DNA of 64,000 nt from Pseudomonas gingeri. GTDB taxonomy: Bacteria; Pseudomonadota; Gammaproteobacteria; Pseudomonadales; Pseudomonadaceae. Both the position numbers and the translations under genes were made by a program. Shown here in pieces: positions 17,118 to 27,103 of this stretch. The stretch's first letter is position 1. Each line of letters begins with the position of its first letter. The stretch is from assembly GCF_013385425.1 (NCBI RefSeq), contig NZ_JACAQA010000005.1:518652-582651 (forward strand). Direction: 5' to 3'. The notes under the pieces are model-generated. The model worked only from the letters and a program-made list of their open reading frames with translations, ran no database searches and was not told where the DNA came from.

Positions 17118-18296
17118 CTACTTGGACAGAAACCGCATTCCTTCCTCCAACCCGCGCAAGGTCAGCGGATACATCTGGTCCTCCACGAGATCCCGAACGA
17201 TCCCGGTCGACGCGGTGTAATTCCAGGTGTCCTTGGGATAAGGGTTGATCCAGACAAGCTTCTTGTACTTGGCCATGAAGCGTTGCATCCACACATAACC
17301 GGCTTCTTCGTTCCAGTGCTCGACGCTGCCGCCGGCCTGGGTGATTTCATAGGGGGCCATGGCCGCATCGCCGACGAAAATCACTTTGTAGTCGGCCCCG
17401 TACTTGTGCAGCAGGTCCTGGGTCGACGTGCTTTCCGAACCCCGCCGCAGGTTGTTCTTCCACACTGACTCATAGATGAAGTTGTGGAAGTAGAAGTACT
17501 CCAGGTGCTTGAACTCGGTCTTGCAGGCCGAGAACAACTCCTCGCAGATCTTCACATGGGCGTCCATCGAGCCGCCGATATCGAACAACAGCAGCAACTT
17601 GATGGTGTTGCGTCGCTCCGGGCGCATCTGGATATTCAGCAATCCGGCATCGCGAGCGGTGTGGTCGATGGTGCCATCGATATCCAGTTCTTCCGCCGCG
17701 CCCTGGCGCGCGAACTTGCGCAGGCGACGCAAGGCGATCTTGATATTGCGCGTGCCCAGTTCGACCTGGTCGTCGAGGTTCTTGTACTCGCGCTGGTCCC
17801 AGACCTTGACCGCCTTGCCCTGGCGCTGGCCGGCGTCGCCGACGCGAATGCCTTCGGGGTTGAAACCGCCCGAGCCGAACGGGCTGGTACCGCCGGTGCC
17901 GATCCATTTGTTGCCGCCGGCGTGGCGTTCCTTCTGTTCTTCCAGGCGCTTCTTGAACTCCTCGATCAGCTTGTCCAGGCCGCCGAGGGACTGGATCTGC
18001 GCGCGTTCCTCGGCGCTCAGTGAGCGTTCGAATTCCTTGCGCAACCATTCTTCGGGAATCAAGGCCTGAAGATGGTCGTCGAGTTTTTCCAGGCCATTGA
18101 AGTAGGCGCCGAAAGCCCGGTCGAATTTGTCGAAATGCCGCTCGTCCTTCACCAGGATCGCCCGGGCGAGGTAGTAGAACTCGTCCATATCGGCGAAGGT
18201 CACGCGCTGTTTCAGTGCGTTGATCAGATCGAGCAGTTCGCGCACCGACACCGGAACCTTGGCGGCGCGCATTTCATTGAACAGGTTGAGCAGCAT
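17118..18296 (-). CDS. VWA (CoxE-like) domain protein
   Basis: This 392-residue soluble protein has a charged helical N-terminal half, a glycine-rich linker (GGNKWIGTGGTSPFGSGGFN) and a C-terminal von Willebrand A domain. The domain has a metal-ion site DIGGSMD (D-x-G-x-S) and a later VGDAAMAPYE. The gene follows the MoxR-type ATPase gene by 35 bases. MoxR/VWA pairs act as chaperone-like maturation or stress systems in other bacteria; the client here is unknown. Confidence 0.88.
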   Translation of the reverse strand: MLLNLFNEMRAAKVPVSVRELLDLINALKQRVTFADMDEFYYLARAILVKDERHFDKFDRAFGAYFNGLEKLDDHLQALIPEEWLRKEFERSLSAEERAQIQSLGGLDKLIEEFKKRLEEQKERHAGGNKWIGTGGTSPFGSGGFNPEGIRVGDAGQRQGKAVKVWDQREYKNLDDQVELGTRNIKIALRRLRKFARQGAAEELDIDGTIDHTARDAGLLNIQMRPERRNTIKLLLLFDIGGSMDAHVKICEELFSACKTEFKHLEYFYFHNFIYESVWKNNLRRGSESTSTQDLLHKYGADYKVIFVGDAAMAPYEITQAGGSVEHWNEEAGYVWMQRFMAKYKKLVWINPYPKDTWNYTASTGIVRDLVEDQMYPLTLRGLEEGMRFLSK

Positions 18297-18331
18297 GGCA
18301 ATCGCCCCCGCTTTTGTTGAAAAAAGCGAAC

Positions 18332-19177
18332 TCAGCGGCTGCCGCGACGGCTCATGAACGCCAGGCGTTCAAGCAGCTGCACGTCCTGTTCGTTCTTCAC
18401 CAGGGCACCGGCCAGGGGCGGAATGGCCTTGGTCGGATCACGCTCGCGCAGCACCGCTTCGCCGATATTGTCGGCCATCAGCAGTTTCAGCCAGTCCACC
18501 AGTTCCGAGGTCGAGGGCTTTTTCTTCAGGCCCGGGACCTTGCGCACGTCGAAGAACACGTCGAGGGCTTCGCTGACCAGGTCCTTCTTGATGTTCGGAT
18601 AATGCACGTCGACGATCTTCTGCAGGGTGACGCGGTCCGGGAAGGCGATGTAGTGGAAGAAGCAGCGGCGCAGGAAGGCGTCCGGCAGCTCTTTCTCGTT
18701 GTTGGAGGTGATGATGATGATCGGGCGTTTTTTCGCCTTGATGGTTTCATCGATCTCGTAGACGTAGAACTCCATCTTGTCGAGTTCTTGCAGCAGGTCG
18801 TTGGGGAACTCGATGTCGGCCTTGTCGATTTCGTCGATCAGCAGGATCACCCGCTCTTCGGATTCGAAGGCCTCCCACAGCTTGCCCTTTTTCAGGTAAT
18901 TGCGAACGTCGTGGACCTTTTCGTTGCCCAGCTGCGAGTCGCGCAGGCGGCTGACCGCGTCGTACTCGTAGAGACCCTGGTGCGCCTTGGTGGTGGACTT
19001 GATGTGCCAGGTGATCAGCTTGGCGCCAAAGGATTCGGCCAGTTGCTCGGCCAGCATGGTCTTGCCGGTGCCGGGTTCGCCCTTGACCAGCAGCGGACGC
19101 TCCAGGGTGATGGCGGCATTCACGGCCAGCTTCAGGTCATCGGTGGCAACGTAGGCCTGGGTGCCTTCGAACTTCAT
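18332..19177 (-). CDS. MoxR-family AAA+ ATPase
   Basis: This 281-residue protein contains Walker A GEPGTGKTML, Walker B VILLIDEIDKAD, sensor 1 IIIITSNNEKELPDAFLRRC with the arginine finger, and a C-terminal lid. It probably remodels proteins together with the VWA product of the next gene. The ATG at 19175-19177 follows GAGGAA by about 6 bases and is better than the TTG two codons earlier. Confidence 0.9.
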   Translation of the reverse strand: MKFEGTQAYVATDDLKLAVNAAITLERPLLVKGEPGTGKTMLAEQLAESFGAKLITWHIKSTTKAHQGLYEYDAVSRLRDSQLGNEKVHDVRNYLKKGKLWEAFESEERVILLIDEIDKADIEFPNDLLQELDKMEFYVYEIDETIKAKKRPIIIITSNNEKELPDAFLRRCFFHYIAFPDRVTLQKIVDVHYPNIKKDLVSEALDVFFDVRKVPGLKKKPSTSELVDWLKLLMADNIGEAVLRERDPTKAIPPLAGALVKNEQDVQLLERLAFMSRRGSR

Positions 19178-19317
19178 CTGCAATTCCTCGGACGATAACG
19201 CCGGCCGGTTTGGGGCGGGCGGAAAAAAATCATCCCTGACTATAACGCGGCGCCCGGTCGAGTGTGAACGCAGACGGCTTATTCAGTCTCTGAATGGGGC
19301 GTCAGATCCTGACCCGG

Positions 19318-20406
19318 TCAGGGCTTCTGGCCAGTCGTCGGCTGCGGTTGTTCGTAACGAGCATTGAAGGCCTGGATAAATCCATTGTGCAAAATCTGCA
19401 AAAAGGCCTGGAACGCGCTGATATCCTGCTGGTGAACGCTACCACTGAGTTCCACGCGGGTGGCGAACTGGTTTTTCTGCTGGTTCTTCAACAGGGTTTC
19501 GCCGGTACCGACGAGAGCCTCCCACACCGAGCGCAAGATGCTCTTGTCCGGGTTCTCGACGTCCTGTTGCCAGTTGAATACCTCGACATCATGCAGCAAT
19601 GGCTTGATATAGCCGGTGAGCTGGCCTTTATGGGCCTGGGCCTCGATCACCAGGTCGCCGCTGCCGGCGTTGAAATCGAATTTGCCGTAGGCCGAAGCGA
19701 AGTCGTTGACGCGCCGCAATTCAATGCCAGTGGCCCGCAGGCGGAATTCGAAATCCTCGAAATTGCTCAGCGGATCGAAGGTGGCGTTGGTTTCCAGGGG
19801 CGCTTGCCCGAGCAACAAGGCCTTGCCCTCGAAACGGGCGTCGCGGTGGTCCTTGAGGTCGACGACGTTGGTCAGGTTGTAGAGGTTGGCATTGACCTGG
19901 GTGGCCTGCAGGTTGACCACCGGTTTGGAATTGAAGTTACGGAAGGTGATATGCCCGTCAGTGATGCGCACCTCATTGAGGGTGATGGGCAGCAGTTTGC
20001 CCAACTGAGCCTGCCAGTCGGTGCCTTGACCGGTCTGGGATGCCTGTTTGTTGTTGGCGCCGCCGTCGACGAAGTTCAGTTCCGGTTTGACGAACAGCAC
20101 CTGTGCCACCACCGCATGGTTCTCCCACAGGGATTTCCAGCTCACCGACAGGTCGATCAATGGCGCCTTGACGAACGGCACGGGCACCTTGCCGGTGACC
20201 TTGACGATCTCCAGGCCGTTGATCTTGTAGGCGCCGCGCCACAGGGCCAGGTCGACATCCGTCACCTGGCCGCGGTAATCGCCCATATCGGCGAGTTTTT
20301 CATTCAAATAGTGACGCACCAGGGAAGGCAGGGCCAGGTCCAGGACCACCAGCAGCAGGGCCAGGCTCGCCAGTCCCCACAATGGCCAGCTGTAACGACG
20401 TTTCAT
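19318..20406 (-). CDS. DUF748 / AsmA-like envelope protein
   Basis: This 362-residue protein has an N-terminal membrane anchor (WPLWGLASLALLLVVLDLALP) and a large periplasmic part of repeating beta-strand units. Examples are DVDLALWRGAYKINGLEIVK, PLIDLSVSWKSLWENHAVVA and ELNFVDGG, as in DUF748, a relative of the AsmA/TamB bridge proteins. Family members are suspected of a role in the outer membrane or lipid transport. I start at the ATG at 20404-20406; a longer frame into cysK is not credible. It is divergent from cysK. Confidence 0.8.
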   Translation of the reverse strand: MKRRYSWPLWGLASLALLLVVLDLALPSLVRHYLNEKLADMGDYRGQVTDVDLALWRGAYKINGLEIVKVTGKVPVPFVKAPLIDLSVSWKSLWENHAVVAQVLFVKPELNFVDGGANNKQASQTGQGTDWQAQLGKLLPITLNEVRITDGHITFRNFNSKPVVNLQATQVNANLYNLTNVVDLKDHRDARFEGKALLLGQAPLETNATFDPLSNFEDFEFRLRATGIELRRVNDFASAYGKFDFNAGSGDLVIEAQAHKGQLTGYIKPLLHDVEVFNWQQDVENPDKSILRSVWEALVGTGETLLKNQQKNQFATRVELSGSVHQQDISAFQAFLQILHNGFIQAFNARYEQPQPTTGQKP

Positions 20407-20535
20407 GGTGGTGTCCCGAAGGTTGTCTATAGGCGATGGACCCCCGGCAACGCTATACGTTCGCCATGACTGGACGCCCGCCAGCTCGGGGCATACCCTT
20501 GAAAGCCAACTCACCGTTGCCCAAAGGACCCCGTC

Positions 20536-21510
<975 letters not shown>

Positions 21511-21745
21511 GCCGGGTAGCGCCGCGCTCGGTTTGGAGGGCAGGGGCAGAATCCGCTGATCTGGATCAGCTACCGTTCAGCGGTTTCCTGTTAAACAGAT
21601 GCTTTATTGCCGGATCGGCAACGTTGAATCTGTGAAGGCATGGGTTTTTCCCGGCGCCGGTAATGTTTATCATGGCCGGCTGCCACGTCGGGTGAGTCAA
21701 GTTGTACAGGCCACGCGTGCGTTGCCCATTTTCGAGGAGTGTTGA

Positions 21746-22684
21746 ATGACCTTTTCCTTTGCCGCCAAGGCCGCAGTCCTGCTGCTGTTCCTGGGCAGTA
21801 CGCTTTACGTGCATCTGCGCGGCAAGGCGCGGTTGCCCCTGTTGCGCCAATTCGTCAACCATTCCGCCGCGTTCGCGCCGTACAACGCCTTGATGTACCT
21901 GTTTTCCAGTGTACCGTCCAAGCCTTACCTGGACCGCAGCAAGTTTCCCGAGCTGGATGTGCTCAAGGACAACTGGGAAGTGATCCGCGAAGAGGCCATG
22001 CATCTGTTTGATGAGGGCTATATCCGCGCCGCCGAGAAGAACAACGACGCCGGTTTCGGCTCGTTCTTCAAGAAGGGCTGGAAGCGCTTCTATCTCAAGT
22101 GGTACGACAAGGCCCTGCCGTCGGCCGAACTGCTCTGCCCGAAAACCGTGGCACTGGTGAACTCGATCCCCAACGTCAAGGGCGCGATGTTCGCCCTGTT
22201 GCCGGGTGGCAGTCACCTCAACCCGCACCGTGACCCGTTTGCCGGTTCCCTGCGTTATCACCTGGGGTTGTCCACGCCGAACTCTGACGATTGCCGGATT
22301 TTCGTCGATGGTCAGGTCTACGCCTGGCGCGACGGTGAAGACGTGATGTTCGACGAGACCTACGTGCACTGGGTCAAGAATGAAACCGAGCAGACCCGGG
22401 TTATTCTGTTCTGCGATATCGAGCGTCCGCTGAGCAGCCGCTTCATGACTGCGGTCAACCGCCGGGTCAGCGCCTTCCTCGGCCGCGCCACCGCGCCGCA
22501 GAACCTCGATGATGAGCGGGTCGGCGGGATCAACCAGGCTTATGCCTGGAGCAAGCGCTTCAGCGACAGCATCAGCGGTGTGGTCAAGCGTTTCAAGCGT
22601 GCCAATCCGAAGGCTTATCGCGCCATGCGCCCAGTGCTGGCGGTAGTGGTGTTCGCCGCCCTCGGCTATTGGCTGTTCGGCTGA
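21746..22684 (+). CDS. lpxO: Lipid A 2-hydroxylase-like Fe(II)/2-oxoglutarate dioxygenase
   Basis: This 312-residue protein belongs to the aspartyl/asparaginyl beta-hydroxylase family. It has a membrane helix near the N-terminus (residues 5-22), then the dioxygenase core with H161 and D163 in LNPHRDPFAGSLRYHLGL, H208 in FDETYVHWVKN and an arginine after it (TRVILF). A C-terminal hydrophobic segment completes the LpxO layout. LpxO hydroxylates the 2-position of the secondary acyl chain of lipid A on the cytoplasmic side of the inner membrane. GAGGAG precedes the ATG. Confidence 0.87.
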   Translation: MTFSFAAKAAVLLLFLGSTLYVHLRGKARLPLLRQFVNHSAAFAPYNALMYLFSSVPSKPYLDRSKFPELDVLKDNWEVIREEAMHLFDEGYIRAAEKNNDAGFGSFFKKGWKRFYLKWYDKALPSAELLCPKTVALVNSIPNVKGAMFALLPGGSHLNPHRDPFAGSLRYHLGLSTPNSDDCRIFVDGQVYAWRDGEDVMFDETYVHWVKNETEQTRVILFCDIERPLSSRFMTAVNRRVSAFLGRATAPQNLDDERVGGINQAYAWSKRFSDSISGVVKRFKRANPKAYRAMRPVLAVVVFAALGYWLFG

Positions 22685-22688
22685 CCTG

Positions 22689-22718
22689 TTGCAATTGCGA
22701 CCGGGCGCTGGTTATAGT
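22689..22718 (+). promoter_or_regulatory. Probable sigma-70 promoter
   Basis: TTGCAA (22689-22694) and TATAGT (22713-22718) stand 18 bases apart directly after the lpxO stop codon. A transcript from here would begin near 22725 and cross a possible 54-codon gene before the EamA gene. Confidence 0.45.
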
Positions 22719-22768
22719 CGGCGCTCGGTGTTTCAACCGATTCACCTCCCTCAGCAAAAGATCAGCCC

Positions 22769-22933
22769 ATGCCGGTTTCCTTTCTCAATGCGGTAGTCGA
22801 TTCAGCGCTCAACGCTGTGGTCGTGCCGTGCGGGAACCAACAGCCTGCGCAGATCAGTCATTACCCCCCACCTGTCAGTAGCACGCCGGTGTACGCAGTC
22901 GTATCACCGCCGGATGTTGGCGTTTCGGGCTGA
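22769..22933 (+). CDS. Possible 54-residue small protein
   Basis: An ATG at 22769 opens a 54-codon frame ending at TGA 22931-22933. The product starts MPVSFLNAVVDSALNAVVVP, contains QISHYPPPVSSTPVY and is rich in Val, Pro and Ser. A good promoter lies about 50 bases upstream, but the ribosome-binding site is weak. It fills most of an otherwise empty 348-base gap between lpxO and the EamA gene. No family recognised. It could also be non-coding leader sequence. Confidence 0.3.
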   Translation: MPVSFLNAVVDSALNAVVVPCGNQQPAQISHYPPPVSSTPVYAVVSPPDVGVSG

Positions 22934-23032
22934 TCAGCAGCGTTTGCTGTTCCCCTGTGCCCGCCTGAAAAAAACTACTGAATGTTCAGCCTTGGGCTGA
23001 ATCGGCTTTTGCCTGAATCACGGGTGGTATCC

Positions 23033-23896
23033 ATGTTGGCTTTTTCCAAACAATCCGCAACCGCGGCGGCCTCGACGAGTCTGTTTGTCCTGCTCTGGAG
23101 TAGTGGGGCGATTTTCTCCAAGTGGGGCTTGGCGCATGCTTCGCCGTTCGCTTTTCTGTTGATCCGTTTTTCCATCGCCCTGTTGGGGTTGGTGGTGTTG
23201 GTGCCATTGCTCAAGTTCAAGCTGCCGCGGATGGGCAAGCCGTTGTTCTACGCGGCGGCGACCGGGCTGGTGCTGCTGGGGGCCTATCAGATTTTCTATC
23301 TGCTGGCCCTGGACCTGAAGGTCACGCCCGGGGTCATGGCGACGATCATGGGGGTACAGCCGATCCTGACCGCGGTGCTGATGGAGCGGCAGCGTTCCTG
23401 GAGCCGGATGTTCGGCTTGGGGCTGGGGTTGGCGGGGCTGATCCTGGTGGTTTACCAGGGGATCGGTTTGGCCGGGATGTCCCTGGCCGGGATGCTGTTC
23501 GGATTGTTGGCCCTGGCCAGCATGACCTTGGGCTCGATCATGCAGAAACGTATCACCGATAACCCTCTGGGCACGCTGCCGGTGCAGTATCTGGCCGGGT
23601 TACTGCTGTGCGGGGCTTTCGTACCGTTCCAGCCGTTCCACTTTGAAACCGGCAGCGGTTTTATCCTGCCGGTGCTGTGGATGGGGCTGGTGGTCTCGGT
23701 GCTGGCGACCTTGTTGCTGTATCGGCTGATTGCCCGGGGGAATCTGGTCAATGTCACCAGTCTGTTCTACCTGGTGCCGGCGGTGACGGCGGTGATGGAT
23801 TACCTGATCTTCGGTAATCGCTTGGCGGCGCTGAGCATGCTGGGGATGGGGCTGATTATCGTCGGGTTGGTGTTTGTGTTTCGCAAGGCTGGCTAA
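23033..23896 (+). CDS. EamA-family (DMT) transporter
   Basis: This 287-residue protein has ten hydrophobic helices in two EamA repeats, beginning TSLFVLLWSSGAIFSKWGLA in repeat 1. GVMATIMGVQPILTAVLMER ends repeat 1 and NVTSLFYLVPAVTAVMDYLI repeat 2. Such proteins export amino acids or metabolites; the substrate cannot be told. I prefer the ATG at 23033 over one at 22982, which has no ribosome-binding site. Confidence 0.85.
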   Translation: MLAFSKQSATAAASTSLFVLLWSSGAIFSKWGLAHASPFAFLLIRFSIALLGLVVLVPLLKFKLPRMGKPLFYAAATGLVLLGAYQIFYLLALDLKVTPGVMATIMGVQPILTAVLMERQRSWSRMFGLGLGLAGLILVVYQGIGLAGMSLAGMLFGLLALASMTLGSIMQKRITDNPLGTLPVQYLAGLLLCGAFVPFQPFHFETGSGFILPVLWMGLVVSVLATLLLYRLIARGNLVNVTSLFYLVPAVTAVMDYLIFGNRLAALSMLGMGLIIVGLVFVFRKAG

Positions 23897-23947
23897 ACGC
23901 TGAGAGTCGGTGCAGTAGCCGAGTGCTGCTGCGCCGGTTATGGCCCC

Positions 23948-24198
23948 TTCGCGGGCAAGCCCTGCTCCTACAGTTTGGTGTCGAACACACATTTCGCATA
24001 CGGCATAAACCTGTAGGAGCAGGGCTTGCCCGCGAAGCTTTTAGCGATCTTGAGGGCCCCTTCGCTGGCAAGCCAGGCTCCTACAGGTCCATGGCGTGCA
24101 CAAAATCTGTATCCGACGCCGAACTGTAGGAGCAGGGCTTGCCCGCGAAGCTTTTGGCGGTCTTGAGGGCCCCCTCGCGAGCACGTTCTGCTCCTGCA
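23948..24198. repeat. Cluster of five REP elements (CAGGGCTTGCCCGCGAA type)
   Basis: REP units alternate in orientation: minus at 23948-23972, plus at 24012-24037, minus at 24061-24085, plus at 24125-24150 and a degenerate minus unit at 24175-24198. The plus units read TGTAGGAGCAGGGCTTGCCC then GCGAAG. The two plus-minus pairs share nearly the same spacer (AAGCTTTT-GCG-TCTTGAGGGCCCC, with two A/G differences), so this piece was duplicated. The cluster occupies nearly all of the 332-base gap between two convergent EamA genes, which holds no gene. Confidence 0.88.
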
Positions 24199-24228
24199 GC
24201 AATGACGTCAGTCGGCATAACGCAACAT

Positions 24229-25140
24229 TTAGCGGTCAGCCACACTGACCGCTTTCAACGCTGCCCCTGGTTTCAACACCAGCCAAAGGGCCAGCGCAAT
24301 CAACACCCCGCCATACACATGGGCCATCGACAGCGGTTCGTCGAGAAACAACGCCCCCCACAACACCCCGAACGCCGGGATCATGAAGGTCACGGTCATC
24401 GACTTGACCGGGCCGATATCGCTGATCAGCTTGAAATACATGATGTAGGCGAACGCCGTACACACCAGGCCCAACCCCAGCAGCGACAGCCAGACACTTA
24501 TCCCGCCCCAGTTGGCCGGCGGATGGGTGATAGCGCTGTAACCGAAGAACGGCAGGATCACCAGGGTCGCGCCGAACATGCTGCCCATGGCCGAAAGCCG
24601 TGGATCGAGGCCGCCTTGATGGTCGAGCCAGCGACGGGTCAGGAAACCGGCGAAACCGTAACTGGTGGTGGCCAGCAGGCAGGCCGCAGCCCCCATCAGC
24701 AATTCCAGGTTAAAGGTCACCGGCCCGGCACGGGTCAGTACCGCCACCCCGAACAACCCGAGGAAGATCCCCACCAGCTTGTTCAGGCTCAGTTTTTCAT
24801 GGAAGAACAAGCCGCCAATCAGCACGCCCATCAGCGGGGTGGTGGCGTTGAAGATCGACGAATAGCCGGCCGGCAGCACTTGCGCCGCCACCGAATACAA
24901 TGTCGCCGGCAACCCGGAGTTGATCACGCCGAGCATCAGGCAGACCTTGAACTTGCCTTTGAAGTCCCAGTTGACGCGCATCAGCGTGAGGATCACCAGC
25001 AAGCCGACAGCGGCAATCGAAACACGGAAAAAGGCGGTGGGAAAGGCCCCGAGCACCGGAGCAATGATCCGCATGAACAGGAAACTGGCGCCCCAGACGG
25101 CGGCCAGCATGAACATGCGCAGAATATCGACGGGTCTCAC
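24229..25140 (-). CDS. EamA-family (DMT) transporter
   Basis: This 303-residue, ten-helix protein begins at the GTG 25138-25140 with AGGAAG upstream. Repeat 1 has [19 protein letters not shown] and [20 protein letters not shown], and repeat 2 has [20 protein letters not shown]. It is a probable exporter of amino acids or other metabolites. It is only distantly similar to the EamA protein at 23033. A much longer frame on this strand (to 25662) runs antisense to aceK and is not real. Confidence 0.83.
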   Translation of the reverse strand: MRPVDILRMFMLAAVWGASFLFMRIIAPVLGAFPTAFFRVSIAAVGLLVILTLMRVNWDFKGKFKVCLMLGVINSGLPATLYSVAAQVLPAGYSSIFNATTPLMGVLIGGLFFHEKLSLNKLVGIFLGLFGVAVLTRAGPVTFNLELLMGAAACLLATTSYGFAGFLTRRWLDHQGGLDPRLSAMGSMFGATLVILPFFGYSAITHPPANWGGISVWLSLLGLGLVCTAFAYIMYFKLISDIGPVKSMTVTFMIPAFGVLWGALFLDEPLSMAHVYGGVLIALALWLVLKPGAALKAVSVADR

Positions 25141-25284
25141 GGTGGCTTCCTTGGCAGGGTAGGGCGGGCAAGTGTCACCGCATGTAACTGGCAAGGCAAT
25201 GGTTGCGTTGCCCGAGGGTTGGCCTCTAAGCTCAAGCGAGTCGCGAACAGAACAACTTCGAACAAACAGCGCAGGGGTTCCACT

Positions 25285-27006
25285 ATGCCGCAGCCATGGC
25301 CGGCCGCTGATATCGCTCGCATGATCCTCGATGGCTTCGATGATTACCGTGAGCACTTTCGCCAGATCACCGATGGTGCCCGCAGCCGTTTCGAAGGCGC
25401 GCGCTGGCAGGAAGGGCAGGTGGCTTCGGCGGCGCGGATCAACCTGTATGAAGAGAAGGTCGGCGAGGTCAATGCCCGGCTGCGCGCCGGTTTCGATGAA
25501 AGTACCTTGCTCGATGTCACGCTCTGGCCCCTGGTGAAAAGCGCCTATATCAGCCTGATCGACCTGCGTTTCGACGATGAACTGGCGGAGACCTGGTACA
25601 ACTCGACCTTTTGCGGCCTGTTCAGCCACGACCTGATCAGCGACGGCTGCATGTTTATCCACACCACCCGGCCCTCCCTACGCCGGGCGCGGGCGGCGCA
25701 GACCCGGATCTATCGGCCCCAGGGCGAATTGTCCGGCATGCTCGAACAGATCTTCGCCGACTACAGCTTCAGCGAGGCCTACGCCGATTTGCCGGGAGAC
25801 CTGCGGCGCCTGGAAGCCCGGTTGCGGGAGAATCTGCCGGACTGGGTGTGCAAGGACCCGGAGTTGAGCGTCGAACTGTTCTCCTCGGTGCTCTACCGCA
25901 ACAAGGGCGCCTACCTGGTGGGGCGCATCTACACCCATGATGAACAATGGCCGTTGGTGATCCCGTTGTTGCACCGCGAAGGACATGGCATCCAGATCGA
26001 CGCGCTGATCACCGACGAAGCCGAGGTGTCGATCATCTTTTCCTTCACCCGCTCCTATTTCATGGTGGATGTGCCGGTGCCGGCGGAGTTCGTCGGCTTT
26101 CTCAAGCGCATTCTGCCGGGCAAGCATATTGCCGAGCTGTACACCTCCATCGGTTTCTACAAGCACGGCAAGTCCGAGTTCTACCGGGCACTGATCAATC
26201 ACCTGGCCAACACCGACGACCGTTTCATCATGGCCCCGGGCGTGCGTGGCATGGTCATGAGCGTGTTTACCCTGCCGGGCTTCAACACTGTGTTCAAGAT
26301 CATCAAGGACCGCTTTTCACCGTCGAAGAACGTCGACCGCGCCACGGTGATCGAAAAGTACCGTCTGGTGAAAAGCGTCGACCGGGTCGGGCGCATGGCC
26401 GACACCCAGGAGTTCGCCGACTTCCGCTTTCCCTTGAGCAAGTTCGAGCCGGCGTGCCTGGAAGAGTTGCTGGAGGTGGCCGCGTCCACGGTGCAGGTCG
26501 AAGGAGACACGGTGCTGATTCGCCACTGCTGGACCGAACGGCGCATGACCCCGCTGAACCTGTACCTGGAAAATGCCAATGACGCCCAGGTTCGCGAGGC
26601 GCTGGAGGATTATGGCCAGGCGATCAAGCAACTGGCCGCGGCGAATATCTTCCCCGGCGACATGCTGCTGAAGAACTTCGGTGTCACCCGCCATGGCCGT
26701 GTGGTGTTCTACGACTACGACGAAATCTGCTTCCTCACCGAGGCCAACTTCCGGCACATTCCCGCGCCGCGCACGCCCGAGGATGAAATGGCCTCGGAGC
26801 CCTGGTATTCCATCGGGCCACTGGACGTGTTCCCCGAGGAGTTCCCGCCCTTCCTGTTTGCCGACATGGCGCAGCGCCGACTGTTCGACCAGTTGCATGG
26901 CGAGTTGTACAACGCCGACTACTGGAAAGGCCTGCAAGAGGCGATTCGGGCGGGCAAAGTGATCGACGTGTTTCCCTATCGGCGCAAGGATTGGAGCAAC
27001 GAATAA
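25285..27006 (+). CDS. aceK: Isocitrate dehydrogenase kinase/phosphatase
   Basis: This 573-residue protein has the AceK layout: an N-terminal regulatory domain and a C-terminal kinase-like domain. The C-terminal domain contains [20 protein letters not shown] and [14 protein letters not shown], the catalytic-loop and DYD metal segments. It phosphorylates and dephosphorylates isocitrate dehydrogenase, steering carbon into the glyoxylate shunt on acetate or fatty acids. The ATG at 25285 follows CAGGGG; an open frame extending upstream to 24139 is an artefact crossing the opposing EamA gene. aceA and aceB are not adjacent, as is usual in Pseudomonas. Confidence 0.95.
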   Translation: MPQPWPAADIARMILDGFDDYREHFRQITDGARSRFEGARWQEGQVASAARINLYEEKVGEVNARLRAGFDESTLLDVTLWPLVKSAYISLIDLRFDDELAETWYNSTFCGLFSHDLISDGCMFIHTTRPSLRRARAAQTRIYRPQGELSGMLEQIFADYSFSEAYADLPGDLRRLEARLRENLPDWVCKDPELSVELFSSVLYRNKGAYLVGRIYTHDEQWPLVIPLLHREGHGIQIDALITDEAEVSIIFSFTRSYFMVDVPVPAEFVGFLKRILPGKHIAELYTSIGFYKHGKSEFYRALINHLANTDDRFIMAPGVRGMVMSVFTLPGFNTVFKIIKDRFSPSKNVDRATVIEKYRLVKSVDRVGRMADTQEFADFRFPLSKFEPACLEELLEVAASTVQVEGDTVLIRHCWTERRMTPLNLYLENANDAQVREALEDYGQAIKQLAAANIFPGDMLLKNFGVTRHGRVVFYDYDEICFLTEANFRHIPAPRTPEDEMASEPWYSIGPLDVFPEEFPPFLFADMAQRRLFDQLHGELYNADYWKGLQEAIRAGKVIDVFPYRRKDWSNE

Positions 27007-27103
27007 CCCGTTGGGGTGGTTCGGCAACGCAGTTGGCATCATTTTTCGGCGCAAATCTGCGACAATCCGCGCCTGCCTAAAATAGACGACCTTTGCGTAC
27101 CTG

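Noticed and set aside
23948-24198. CRISPR array
   Set aside because: Repeats alternate in orientation and have variable, mostly shared spacers; they are REP elements and no cas gene is near.
25141-25662. N-terminal extension of the EamA gene into aceK
   Set aside because: It is antisense to aceK, and the GTG at 25138-25140 has a good ribosome site.
24139-27006. A 955-codon open frame containing aceK
   Set aside because: The first 380 codons cross the opposing EamA gene and the REP cluster and look like antisense translation; aceK has its own ATG and ribosome site at 25285.
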